Assembly (NCBI RefSeq): GCF_000147715.2
Contig: NC_017934.1
Coordinates: forward strand, 496,001-560,000
Length of the DNA stretch: 64,000 bases
Direction of reading: 5' to 3'
From: Mesotoga prima MesG1.Ag.4.2
GTDB lineage: Bacteria > Thermotogota > Thermotogae > Petrotogales > Kosmotogaceae
The notes beneath the pieces are model-generated. The model searched no databases and was not told the DNA's origin. It saw nothing but the letters and a program-made list of their open reading frames with translations. The first letter of the stretch is position 1. Each line of letters begins with the position of its first letter. This document shows positions 6,134 to 15,088 of the stretch, in pieces. Both the position numbers and the translations under genes were made by a program.

Positions 6134-9100
6134 TTCAGTTTACATAAAAGGATTCAAGAGCTTCGCCATGCCAACTAGATTCGAGGTCTCATCGGGCATG
6201 ACTGCGGTAGTCGGACCCAATGGCAGTGGAAAATCGAATGTTGTTGACGCGATAAGATGGATATTTGGCGAGCAGTCTATGAAAAACATCAGGGCCGACA
6301 GCAGGGAAGATGTCATCTTCAACGGTTCAGAGAGATTTCCACCTTCAAACTCCGCTGAAGTCAAACTTGTATTCGAATCAGAGGAAGGAATCTTTTCAAT
6401 TGCGCGGGAGATATCTAGAGATGGACAGTCGTCTTACAAAGTCAATGACAAACAGTCCAGACTGAAGGATATAAAGGAGCTATTCCAGGGAACCGGTGTT
6501 GGAATGGATATATACTCTATAGTTGGGCAGGGACAGGTCGATAAGGTAGTGACGGCCTCGCCATACGAGCTGAGGGCTCTCATTGAAGAGGCTGCCGGTA
6601 CTGCGGTGTACAAAGAGAGGAAGAAAGAAGCGCTGGGAAAGTTGGCGGCAACGGAAGAAAATCTAAGCAGACTTGAAGACATAATTTTTGAGCTTGGCAA
6701 ACAACGTAAGTCTCTTTATCTAAAAGCAAAAAGGGCTGAGAAGTTCGTTGAGTATTCTGCGAAACAGAAGGAGCTGAAGAATCTCTTCTTCGGCAATATC
6801 GCAAGACTCGAAGAGGAGAAACTTGGGACTCTTAATGGAGATCTAGGAGAGGTTCGTAACGAGTTAAAAGATCTTCAGAAGAAGTTAATTGAAGGCGAGT
6901 CTAAATGGTCAGCTTTAAGGGCAGAGTTCTCAGAAGTTGACAAAGAAATCGAAGGGTTCACGAAACTTCTCGAAGAGTATAAGAAACGGCAAAACGACTT
7001 GTTGGAGCTCAAAGAGATGTACTCAAGAAGACTGAACGAAAAAGAGAATAGATTGATAGAAATCTCAACCCGGATTGACAATTTCAGATCGGAAATCGAG
7101 GATCTCGATAAGAGAAAGGATGAGATTAAGTTAATTATCGAGAGCCTCGAGCAACAGGTTTCAGATGAAGAAACTGCCCTCTCTTTGTCTGAAGAGGAAC
7201 GGGACTCCCTTTTAAAAAATTACAGCGCGAGAGAACGAGAATGGCTCAAGCATCAAGAGACCTTTGAGTCTATTTCGAAGAGGCTTTCAAAGATTGAGAA
7301 TGAGCTCGAGAGACTTGAAAATAGCAGGGAAGACACAAGTAAGAGATTGCGCCTAATCGAAAACCAACTGGAAACGAAAAGAGATAGGTTCGAAACCCTC
7401 AAGGAAGAAACCGAGTCTCTAGCAAAACAGGGCAAGGAAAGTTCAGATAAACAACGAAAAGTTGAAGCGGAAGTAAGCGCCTCGAAAGAAAGACTCGTTG
7501 AGCTGGATGCAGAATTAGAGAAAGCTAGGGATCGTCTTTCAAGCAATGAAAGCGAGTTTAGAAGATCTCAAATGGAAAGGGGCTTACTCCAAAGGCAGCA
7601 AGAAGAATATCAGGGATTCTCCAAAGCAGTCAGAGAAGTCTTCTCGAGAAAGGAGAGCTTTGCGGGACTCAGAGATGTTGTTGCAAACATCATACAGGTA
7701 CCAGAATCCTTTGAAACCGCTATAACAGTTCTTCTAGGATACCGTATGCAGGATATAGTGGTTGACGACTCAATAACCGCAAAGAGAATAATCGAATTCC
7801 TCAAATCGTATAAGATAGGTCGGGTAACCTTGCTTCCCATTGACATGATTGAAGGCAGTTTCAGAAATTTCTCAAGGGTTGAGTCGCATCCAGGCTTCAT
7901 CAACTACGCTGCCAGGCTTGTAGAAATCCCGGATGGTTTCGAGAAACTACCGGTTTACCTTTTCGGAAACTCAATTGTAGCAAGAACCCTTGATGATGCG
8001 ATTGAAATGAGGAGATCAGAAGGTTTCATTGGTAGAATTGTATCCGTCGATGGCCAGTTGTTGAGTAGCGGTGGATCCATTACCGGAGGGTTTATTGGAG
8101 AAGAAACTCGAACCGATCTACTCTCCAGGAAGAGACGGATCCAAGAACTTGTTGAAAGAGAAGACGAACTGGAGAAGCAAATACAGCTCGGTAATAAGCA
8201 GATTGAAAGACTTAGGGACGAGATGACAGAGGTCCGTGGATATCTGAAGGCGCTGCAAGAAGAGCTCAATGAATTGGCTTCAAAGGGGGCGGCAATAAAC
8301 AGAATGATAGCGGAATTGCTGAAATCTGCTCAGGAAGTCGAGGAAGAGATAGCTGAGCTCCAGAAACTTGAAAACGAATATACTAGAAGGATGGAAGAAA
8401 ATTTTAGAAAGAAGGAAGTTCTTGTTGGAGAACAATCTGCTCTCAAAGAAGAGCGCTCTGAACTACAACGCAAAGTTGAAGAGGAATCTGAAGAGCTTAA
8501 GAAACAGAAGAAAGCCCTTGAACAGCTTCAAGAAAAGATTGTCGATACCAGGCTTAGGCTATCCACTCTATACGAGAAGCAGGAACAGTACACAAAGGAA
8601 CACAGTTCCTTAATTCAAAAGAGCAAAGCTGATCAGGAGAACATCGATCTTCTTTCTCGAGAAGTCTCAGAAGTCGAATCGGAGACGGAACGGCTGAGAA
8701 GACAGGTGGCGGATCAGGAAAGAGAGCTAACCTCAGTCAAGAAAGAAACGGAAAACCTCTTTTCGAGCATAAGAAATCAAAGGGAAGGGAAAGAGCAAAG
8801 GTTTTCTGCCCTTCAAGAGGCCGAAGAAGAGATAAATGAAATGAAAGCGGAGAGAGAAAAACTTCGGGACAAATCTCACAAACTTGAGATGCACATTCAA
8901 GAGAGCGAGATGAAACTGTCAAGAGTGAGAGAAGAATTAGATGAAGTCGAAGAAGAGGTCGAGATTCTTTCCGAAGAGAAACTTCAAGACATCAAGGTGG
9001 AACTTGACGATTACGAGAACAAACTAAAGTTTCTTGGAAGCGTTGATCTTGAGGCTATTGATGAGTATGGTGTTGTAGATAGGGAGTATCAAGAACTCGA

Positions 9101-9644
9101 TGAGCAGAGGAAGGATCTAGAAGAAGCTAAAGTAAAACTTATCGAACTGATTGATAAGACAGATGCTAAGGCGAAGAATATCTTCATGGAAACCTTCAAC
9201 AGTGTGAACGAGAACTTCAATCGGTACATTGAGGAGATTTTCGACGGAGGAGAAGGCGAGATAAAGATAATCCCTGGTGAAGACTTACTTGAGACCGGTT
9301 TGGAGATCACAGTCAGGAGACCTGGAAGAAAGATTCAGAAGCTTCAACTCCTATCCGGTGGGGAAAAGGCACTTGTTGGAATAGCCCTTGTTTTCTCGTT
9401 ACTGAGTATAAAACCCAGTCCTTTTTACGTTTTAGATGAAGTTGACGCTCCACTGGATGATTTCAATGCCGAAAGGTTCAGAGTGTTGCTTAGGAAACAT
9501 GCCGCCGACACGCAGTTTCTTGTTGTTACCCATAACAAACTTGTTATGGAGGTTGCAAATGTTCTTCATGGAGTGACAATGACAGACGGTCTTTCAAGAG
9601 TAATCCCTGTCGAACTGCAGTCGGTTGAGACAGTTATCGGTTAG
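6120..9644 (+). CDS. smc: Chromosome partition protein SMC
   Basis: A full-length 1174-residue SMC ATPase. Walker A (GPNGSGKSN) is at residues 32-40. Two long coiled coils rich in Glu, Lys and Arg flank a hinge around residues 500-670 (FAGLRDVVANIIQVPE through GGSITGGFIG). The ABC signature LSGGEKAL is near 1078 and Walker B FYVLDEVDAPLDD near 1100. It forms the condensin ring with ScpA/ScpB to compact and segregate the chromosome. The start overlaps the radical SAM gene. Its 3' end overlaps the convergent transporter gene by 11 nt. Confidence 0.98.
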   Translation: MLRLNSVYIKGFKSFAMPTRFEVSSGMTAVVGPNGSGKSNVVDAIRWIFGEQSMKNIRADSREDVIFNGSERFPPSNSAEVKLVFESEEGIFSIAREISRDGQSSYKVNDKQSRLKDIKELFQGTGVGMDIYSIVGQGQVDKVVTASPYELRALIEEAAGTAVYKERKKEALGKLAATEENLSRLEDIIFELGKQRKSLYLKAKRAEKFVEYSAKQKELKNLFFGNIARLEEEKLGTLNGDLGEVRNELKDLQKKLIEGESKWSALRAEFSEVDKEIEGFTKLLEEYKKRQNDLLELKEMYSRRLNEKENRLIEISTRIDNFRSEIEDLDKRKDEIKLIIESLEQQVSDEETALSLSEEERDSLLKNYSAREREWLKHQETFESISKRLSKIENELERLENSREDTSKRLRLIENQLETKRDRFETLKEETESLAKQGKESSDKQRKVEAEVSASKERLVELDAELEKARDRLSSNESEFRRSQMERGLLQRQQEEYQGFSKAVREVFSRKESFAGLRDVVANIIQVPESFETAITVLLGYRMQDIVVDDSITAKRIIEFLKSYKIGRVTLLPIDMIEGSFRNFSRVESHPGFINYAARLVEIPDGFEKLPVYLFGNSIVARTLDDAIEMRRSEGFIGRIVSVDGQLLSSGGSITGGFIGEETRTDLLSRKRRIQELVEREDELEKQIQLGNKQIERLRDEMTEVRGYLKALQEELNELASKGAAINRMIAELLKSAQEVEEEIAELQKLENEYTRRMEENFRKKEVLVGEQSALKEERSELQRKVEEESEELKKQKKALEQLQEKIVDTRLRLSTLYEKQEQYTKEHSSLIQKSKADQENIDLLSREVSEVESETERLRRQVADQERELTSVKKETENLFSSIRNQREGKEQRFSALQEAEEEINEMKAEREKLRDKSHKLEMHIQESEMKLSRVREELDEVEEEVEILSEEKLQDIKVELDDYENKLKFLGSVDLEAIDEYGVVDREYQELDEQRKDLEEAKVKLIELIDKTDAKAKNIFMETFNSVNENFNRYIEEIFDGGEGEIKIIPGEDLLETGLEITVRRPGRKIQKLQLLSGGEKALVGIALVFSLLSIKPSPFYVLDEVDAPLDDFNAERFRVLLRKHAADTQFLVVTHNKLVMEVANVLHGVTMTDGLSRVIPVELQSVETVIG

Positions 9645-10539
9645 TGTTGTCGTGTGAAACTAGCCGCCTGTATTCCCTTCCTATAACCAATAACATTCCT
9701 GCTCCGACCAGTGCAGAGCCTGTAAAAAACAACATGGAAGGTGAATTCCCGAGAAAAACAATGTCGGCGATTACGGTGAAAACGGGGATTGTGTAGACCC
9801 ATAGAGTAGCCGCCTTTCCTCCCCAAAGATCTATTCCCTTGTTCCACATTATGTATCCCAGAGCCGATGCAAAAATCCCTAAGAACAAAATGCCTGAGAC
9901 CGCACCGAAAGAAAAGACGACGGGTCTTTTGAAAAGAAGGATTTCTGAAAGAGCAAAGGGCGCGGAAAAGAGAAGTCCCCAGAGCATTATTTCTAGAGTT
10001 GTCCATATCGAGCTGTTGTGAATCTTCTCATAAAAGTAAGTGTATGCCGTCCAGGAGACTGCTGCACCGAAAGAGAAGAGATTTCCTGTTACGCTAGAGC
10101 CATCGGCAAATCTTCCCGAATAAATAATCACTGAGAGTCCCGAGAAAGCTACGAGACCCCCCAAGTATTCGAAGAGATCGTACTTTTTTCTTATTAGGTC
10201 ATAAAGAAGTATTGTGAGTATGGGAGCCGTGGATACAATCAAAGAAGCGTCAGCGGCATTCGTCATTGTCAAACCATAATTTTCAAAGAAAAAATAAAAT
10301 GTGATTCCTGAGAGACCTGCTAAAGCCGCATTCTTGTGATCTACGGTATTGAAAGAACCCCTCTTATTTAAGGATATGGGAAACAGAATAACGACTGCAA
10401 TTGCAAAACGAAGAAAAGCTAGCAGCATTGGAGGAAGTGAACTGACGGCCACCTTGGTAAAAATATATGATCCACCCCAAATCACTGCCGTTGTTGCCAG
10501 AATAACAAGACCTAGGGATCTTCTATCAGTCTCTTTCAT
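9634..10539 (-). CDS. EamA/DMT-family transporter
   Basis: A 301-residue hydrophobic protein with about ten membrane segments and two EamA repeats (first starting LVILATTAVIWGGSYIFTK, second about residue 150 with a SFGAAVSWTAYTYFYEK segment). Drug/metabolite superfamily members export or import small metabolites; the substrate cannot be predicted here. It is the last gene of a three-gene minus operon (transglycosylase, GH13 enzyme, this gene) and its ATG overlaps the GH13 stop codon (ATGA). Confidence 0.88.
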   Translation of the reverse strand: MKETDRRSLGLVILATTAVIWGGSYIFTKVAVSSLPPMLLAFLRFAIAVVILFPISLNKRGSFNTVDHKNAALAGLSGITFYFFFENYGLTMTNAADASLIVSTAPILTILLYDLIRKKYDLFEYLGGLVAFSGLSVIIYSGRFADGSSVTGNLFSFGAAVSWTAYTYFYEKIHNSSIWTTLEIMLWGLLFSAPFALSEILLFKRPVVFSFGAVSGILFLGIFASALGYIMWNKGIDLWGGKAATLWVYTIPVFTVIADIVFLGNSPSMLFFTGSALVGAGMLLVIGREYRRLVSHDNTNR

Positions 10540-12023
10540 AATCTTTTATACGGTGAATAATGAAGATCTGATCTGATAATCAAAGGCTCCATAATCAGCG
10601 CCTCAAACGGTCCGAGATCAACAGATACCGTTCCGAACGACACTTTAAATGCTCTTCCAGTCAACAGATCCTTCATTTCTGTCCCGTTCATAAGGAAACC
10701 CTCCTGCAAAAAAACTCTCGATTTTATGTTGTTTGCAGTAGGGTTGACTACGCAAAGAACCATATCTTCCACAATTTCGCCAGTTCTCTTGAAGGATATG
10801 AGTGAACTATCGGAAGAAATCAAGGGTTTGAAATTACCCGCTCGAAGTGATGCTTTTGTTTCTCGAATTGCGTTCAGCTTCTTAAAAAGGATCCGCGTCT
10901 CTGTTTCCTTCGAAACACTTTGCCAATCCATCGGAGCCCTGTTCTCAGGATCATTGCCTCCATCCATTTCTATTTCCTCGCCATAATAGATCAAGGGAAT
11001 CCCGGGAAGACAATACTGAAGAACAAGCGCTGCTTTTACCCTCTGGAAGGATCCGAGCTCGTTCTTAAGCCTGGGTACGTCGTGTGAAGAGAGAATAGTC
11101 CAGGAATTAGAAATGAAAGTCAAGCCGGCCTCTTTAATAGCCTCATCGATGATTTTCAGTGCGTCATGTCCGGAAAGATAACCGTTGAGAGTCTCCCAGA
11201 TTACCAGTCGAAAGTAGTAATTCATCAGCCCGTCCAGATGCGATTGCTCGGGCCAACCACCGGGATAGTTCCAGATTTCCCCGATAACAACCGCGTCACT
11301 TCTGACCGATTTGGTGGTCGCAACTATTTCTTTCAAGATTCGTGGTCCAAGATCATAGGCAACATCTAACCTCCAGCCATCTATGCCCTTCTTAAGCCAG
11401 TGAGCTACAACTGAGTCAGTGCCTCTAAAAACCATGTTTGAAAGGATCGGATTCTCAAGATTGAGTTCAAGAAGATTACATGAGTCCATCCAGCCTCTTA
11501 AACCCTTTTTTCCTTCGAAGAAGTACTTTCTGAATTCCTCATTTCCCTGGAGGGCACCTGGTTCCTCGAATAGCTCAAGAGAGTTGGCCCATTTTCCCGA
11601 AGCTCCAACGTGATTGAAAACTCCGTCCAGTATTATACTGAGCCCCTTCGAATGAGCAGTCTCGACAAGTAGAAGGAATTCTTCTTCCGTACCAAAGTCA
11701 GGATCTATCTTAAAATAATCAACAGTGTCATACTTATGATTCGTGTGTCCCCAGAATATTGGATTCAAATAAAGAGTGTTCGCGCCAAGGTCTCTTATGT
11801 AATCTAGCTCTTCGGTTATTCCCGCAAGATCACCTCCCCAGAAATCATATTGATGACTACCGTCTACGGAAGCAACGGGTTTTTCTCCCCAATCTCTAAC
11901 GTCTTGCTTTGGAAGCTGATAATGACCTTGTTCGCGTTTTTGAAATACGTTCTTTCCATAGCCAATCTTGAATCTATCTGGGAATATCTGATAGACGATA
12001 GAATCTCTTTGCCAGTCTTTCAT
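10536..12023 (-). CDS. GH13 alpha-glucan hydrolase (cyclomaltodextrinase/neopullulanase-like)
   Basis: A 495-residue GH13 enzyme with the conserved regions DGVFNHVG (region I), GWRLDVAYD (region II, nucleophile Asp), VIGEIWNYPG (region III, acid Glu) and SHDVPR (region IV, with transition-state Asp). It begins directly with the catalytic barrel (RDSIVYQIFPDRF) and lacks the N-terminal CBM34-type domain of classic neopullulanases. There is no signal peptide, so it is cytoplasmic and likely degrades maltodextrins or cyclodextrins taken up by the cell. GGAGGAG precedes the ATG; start and stop overlap both neighbours by 4 nt. Confidence 0.88.
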   Translation of the reverse strand: MKDWQRDSIVYQIFPDRFKIGYGKNVFQKREQGHYQLPKQDVRDWGEKPVASVDGSHQYDFWGGDLAGITEELDYIRDLGANTLYLNPIFWGHTNHKYDTVDYFKIDPDFGTEEEFLLLVETAHSKGLSIILDGVFNHVGASGKWANSLELFEEPGALQGNEEFRKYFFEGKKGLRGWMDSCNLLELNLENPILSNMVFRGTDSVVAHWLKKGIDGWRLDVAYDLGPRILKEIVATTKSVRSDAVVIGEIWNYPGGWPEQSHLDGLMNYYFRLVIWETLNGYLSGHDALKIIDEAIKEAGLTFISNSWTILSSHDVPRLKNELGSFQRVKAALVLQYCLPGIPLIYYGEEIEMDGGNDPENRAPMDWQSVSKETETRILFKKLNAIRETKASLRAGNFKPLISSDSSLISFKRTGEIVEDMVLCVVNPTANNIKSRVFLQEGFLMNGTEMKDLLTGRAFKVSFGTVSVDLGPFEALIMEPLIIRSDLHYSPYKRL

Positions 12024-12832
12024 CTTTTCTCCTCCAGGAATTCATTGGCATAAGCAAGATAGACCATTCCAAGGAAAATGTTGTTTCTGATGGACCAGAG
12101 CTCTTGGGGTTTAATATTTATCCTGGATTGCTTCAACCAAGAATTCAAAGTCCAAAGCGTCATCTCGTAGATTTGCATCAGCCCCCTTGAATGCACATAG
12201 TCAGAAAATGATTCATCAATACTTCTTTCTTCCATCAAAGCAAAGGGATTCAAAGAGGATTCAACTACCATGATTGATAGTACAACTTCCGGGTCCAGTC
12301 TAGACAAATCTAGAGTCTTAATTTCGCCTCCAACTATAATATCAACTTTCACATTTGCAAATTCCATTAAGGCATTGTAAATCTCCTCTGATAGGCGATT
12401 CTTAAAGATTGCGGATCTGTCAGAAAGTAAACTGCTGGACTCAATTAACGAAGCTATCTTAGTTTCTAAGTAGGGACATTTCCTCTTTGCATTTTGCTGT
12501 GAAAGATCTGATATTGTTTGGTTGCAAACGAAAAGATCGTTCTCCGAAACATTGTGCATCTTTACTGAACTGCTCAATCTATAATTCAGTGAGCCGCTCT
12601 TGTCAGTGAAATATCTGTATGCTTCAACCACACGGTCATCGTACTGGTAAGATGGGCTTTCAAGAATGGACTTATAATCGGCTCCAAGGCCTGCATTATA
12701 AAGCACGGAGAGAGCTGCAACTCTGTCAAGTCTGTTCTTTGCGCTAAGGGAAGTAAGTATCAATGAAAAAATGATGATCGATGCAAGGAGAATCGAAAGC
12801 ACGATCATGTCAATTTTCTTACCCTTGTCCAT
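12020..12832 (-). CDS. Membrane-anchored lytic transglycosylase-like (SLT domain) protein
   Basis: A 270-residue protein with an N-terminal membrane anchor (about residues 8-29) and a C-terminal SLT lysozyme-like domain: VVESSLNPFA holds the probable catalytic Glu, and SRGLMQIYEMT is the usual Gly-Leu-Met-Gln motif, followed by NIFLGMVYLAY. The middle segment (about 35-170) is not recognised. It probably cleaves peptidoglycan in the periplasm. Pairing with a sugar hydrolase and a transporter in one operon is unusual and may simply share a promoter. The ATG has GAGGTGGA upstream. Confidence 0.75.
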   Translation of the reverse strand: MDKGKKIDMIVLSILLASIIIFSLILTSLSAKNRLDRVAALSVLYNAGLGADYKSILESPSYQYDDRVVEAYRYFTDKSGSLNYRLSSSVKMHNVSENDLFVCNQTISDLSQQNAKRKCPYLETKIASLIESSSLLSDRSAIFKNRLSEEIYNALMEFANVKVDIIVGGEIKTLDLSRLDPEVVLSIMVVESSLNPFALMEERSIDESFSDYVHSRGLMQIYEMTLWTLNSWLKQSRINIKPQELWSIRNNIFLGMVYLAYANEFLEEKR

Positions 12833-12847
12833 ATTCCACCTCGCGGC

Positions 12848-12853
12848 AATTAT
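12848..12853 (-). promoter_or_regulatory. -10 box of the transglycosylase-GH13-EamA operon
   Basis: TATAAT on the minus strand 15 nt before the ATG region, immediately after the terminator of the upstream NuoF-like gene. No clear -35 box. Confidence 0.55.
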
Positions 12854-12858
12854 AGCAG

Positions 12859-12880
12859 AGAAAAAGCCGGGTTGCCCCGG
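12859..12880 (-). terminator. Terminator of the NuoE/NuoF-like operon
   Basis: On the minus strand, GCCGGG-GCAA-CCCGGC followed by TTTTT. Confidence 0.85.
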
Positions 12881-12897
12881 CCTCTTGATTATTGACT

Positions 12898-14520
12898 CTA
12901 CCTCTTTTTCTTCTCGGGTTTATCGAACTCACAAACACCAACCGGACATCCCGGAGAGTTTAGATGAGAGAGAAACTCGTCCTTAAACCTGTCGAGTATA
13001 GATCGCAATGGAATTGGGACAGACTGGCCGAGGCCGCAGAAAGATGATTCTTCCATTGTCTCAGATATGTCATATAACTGGTTGAACATCTCCACAGTTC
13101 CTCTTCCCTTTGAGAACTCATCAAGAATGTACACGATTACACGGGTTCCTTCCCTGCAAGGAGAACACTTTCCGCAGGATTCGTGAGCGAAGAACTCCAT
13201 GAGATTCTTTGCGATATCAACTGCGCAATGAGTTTCATCGATCGCGAGGATTACTCCGGATCCCAGGGATGCACCAGATTTCTTGAAGGAATCAAAATCC
13301 AGCTCAGCATCCATCTCTTCTGGTTTAATGAAGGTTCCCGCAGCGCCGCCTGTTTGTACCATTTTTAGGGTTCTGCCCTTGGGGATGCCTCCCCCAAATT
13401 TGTGAACAAGATCTCTCACGGAAGTTCCCATGGGCACTTCAACTATTCCTCTCTTAACAAGATCCCCGCACAAAGAAAATACCTTTGTTCCCGGTGATGA
13501 TTGTGTCCCTATCGACCGGAACCAACCTGCTCCCTTATCTATTATTGGTGGAACACAGGCAAAAGTCTCGACATTATTGACTACTGTTGGCTTGCCGTAT
13601 AGACCGCTAACTGGAGGATAAGGGGGTTTCAGCCTAGGTCTTCCCGACTTGCCTTCTATAGACTCTATAAGAGCAGTCTCTTCGCCACAAACGTATGCTC
13701 CTGCACCCAGTCTGACAGAAAGATCGAATGAAAACTCCGTTCCGAGAACTGACTGTCCCAAAAGCCCGTATTCATACGCCTTGCTTATCGCGTCCCTTAG
13801 ACTAGATACAGATTCGAAGTATTCTCCCCTGATATAAATGTATCCCTTACTTGCACCTACAGCGTATCCAGCAATAACCATGCCTTCTATAACTGAATGG
13901 GGATCACCCTCCATGATTAACCGATCCTTAAATGTCCCCGGTTCGCCTTCGTCAGCGTTACAGATCACGAACTTCTCATCGGATCTGACTTTCTGAGTAA
14001 ACTCCCATTTCAGTCCCGTTGGAAAGCCGGCCCCTCCTCTTCCTCTGAGGTTGCTCTTCTTCAGCTCTTCTATGACTTCCTCAGGAGTCATTCTCAATGC
14101 CTTTGCGAGGCCCTGATATCCATCTAGCGCAATGTACTCTTCAAGATTTCGCGGATCGATAGAACCGGCGTTTCTCAGGACGATTCTCACTTCACTCGTT
14201 GATTTGGTAGCTTCAACACTTCCTCCAGAATCGAAATCCGCAACGACCAGATCTCTTACTTTTCGACCCTTTAGAAGGTGTTCCAGGACAATTTTCTCAA
14301 TGTCTACTTCGGACTTTGCAGAATACATTACATCATCGGGGAGTACAAGAAAGAGAACCCCTCTTCCATACTCACCGAAAGAGCCAGTTTCAAGAATCTC
14401 TACCATGGAACTCAGGTTGTAATTCTCGACCAGAGTATTGAGATAGTTCTTTAAGTGCCTGGCACCTAGGAGCAAGCTGTTCGAATCTATAGATACGAGA
14501 ACCGTGATTGGTTTGCTCAT
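12898..14520 (-). CDS. Reduced NuoF/HndC-like flavoprotein lacking terminal iron-sulfur domains
   Basis: A 540-residue NuoF-type subunit. The FMN/NAD core is intact (LRGRGGAGFPTGLKWEF and NADEGEPGTFKDR near residues 160-200), as is the N3 [4Fe-4S] site (ESCGKCSPCREGT and a later SSFCGLGQ). The N-terminal thioredoxin-like domain has lost its cysteines: where the paralogue downstream on the map has ETGCMGACDLG this one has ETGSFGEYGRG. The C-terminal two-[4Fe-4S] ferredoxin domain is also missing, leaving only a short tail with PGCPVGVC. It should still oxidise NADH but with a shortened electron path. It follows its NuoE partner by 2 nt. Confidence 0.85.
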   Translation of the reverse strand: MSKPITVLVSIDSNSLLLGARHLKNYLNTLVENYNLSSMVEILETGSFGEYGRGVLFLVLPDDVMYSAKSEVDIEKIVLEHLLKGRKVRDLVVADFDSGGSVEATKSTSEVRIVLRNAGSIDPRNLEEYIALDGYQGLAKALRMTPEEVIEELKKSNLRGRGGAGFPTGLKWEFTQKVRSDEKFVICNADEGEPGTFKDRLIMEGDPHSVIEGMVIAGYAVGASKGYIYIRGEYFESVSSLRDAISKAYEYGLLGQSVLGTEFSFDLSVRLGAGAYVCGEETALIESIEGKSGRPRLKPPYPPVSGLYGKPTVVNNVETFACVPPIIDKGAGWFRSIGTQSSPGTKVFSLCGDLVKRGIVEVPMGTSVRDLVHKFGGGIPKGRTLKMVQTGGAAGTFIKPEEMDAELDFDSFKKSGASLGSGVILAIDETHCAVDIAKNLMEFFAHESCGKCSPCREGTRVIVYILDEFSKGRGTVEMFNQLYDISETMEESSFCGLGQSVPIPLRSILDRFKDEFLSHLNSPGCPVGVCEFDKPEKKKR

Positions 14521-14522
14521 GA

Positions 14523-15020
14523 TTACTCACTCCTTTCCCTTGAGACGATCTCGCGTATTATTTCGGAGACTCTTTTTGGGGTAAGGTTTCCATATGCCTC
14601 ATCATTTATCATCATAACGGGGGAGACTCCGCAGAGACCGAGACAACTAGTTTCTTCCAGCGTAAACAAGCCATCTTCAGTAGTCTCACCGAAGCCTATC
14701 TCAAGCGTATTTTTCAAAGAATCTATCACCGCCTGCCCACCTGTTACATGGCAAGGAAGGCTCTTGCAAACCCTGACGACGTACTTGCCTCTCTTGTGAG
14801 TTGAGAACATCGTGTAAAATGTAAGAACCTCATAAATCCTGGAAAGAGGTGTCCCAGTCAATTCCTTCAACACTTCTGCCGCTTCGATTGGAATAAAGTT
14901 GCCGTAATGATCTTGAATTGCGTGAAGAGTATTTATTAGTACGTCTCCCTTCTCAAGGCTCTGACCACTTATATCTTCATAGATTCTTGTTACAGTCAAA
15001 CGGACATCTTCAGCAGACAT
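14523..15020 (-). CDS. NuoE/HndA-like [2Fe-2S] subunit (second copy)
   Basis: A 165-residue thioredoxin-like [2Fe-2S] protein with ligands in VCKSLPCHVTGG and ETSCLGLCGVSP. The helical N-terminus (INTLHAIQDHYGNFIPIEAA) is typical of NuoE. It partners the NuoF-like protein encoded next. The ATG at 15020 has GGGAGGAAC upstream; a longer frame to 15137 runs through the terminator-like hairpin and is unlikely. Its operon continues from a first NuoE/HndB/NuoF set, making this a tandem duplicate. Confidence 0.88.
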   Translation of the reverse strand: MSAEDVRLTVTRIYEDISGQSLEKGDVLINTLHAIQDHYGNFIPIEAAEVLKELTGTPLSRIYEVLTFYTMFSTHKRGKYVVRVCKSLPCHVTGGQAVIDSLKNTLEIGFGETTEDGLFTLEETSCLGLCGVSPVMMINDEAYGNLTPKRVSEIIREIVSRERSE

Positions 15021-15059
15021 ATAAGTTCCTCCCTTCAATCCTCTTCGAAGTAGCAAAGA

Positions 15060-15079
15060 AACCCCCGATGAAGGGGGTT
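15060..15079 (-). terminator. Weak terminator or processing hairpin between the two Nuo-like sets
   Basis: AACCCCC/GGGGGTT stem with a 6-nt loop, followed on the minus strand by TCTTTG. The T-run is poor, so partial read-through into the second NuoE-NuoF pair is likely. Confidence 0.5.
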
Positions 15080-15088
15080 CCAAAAAGT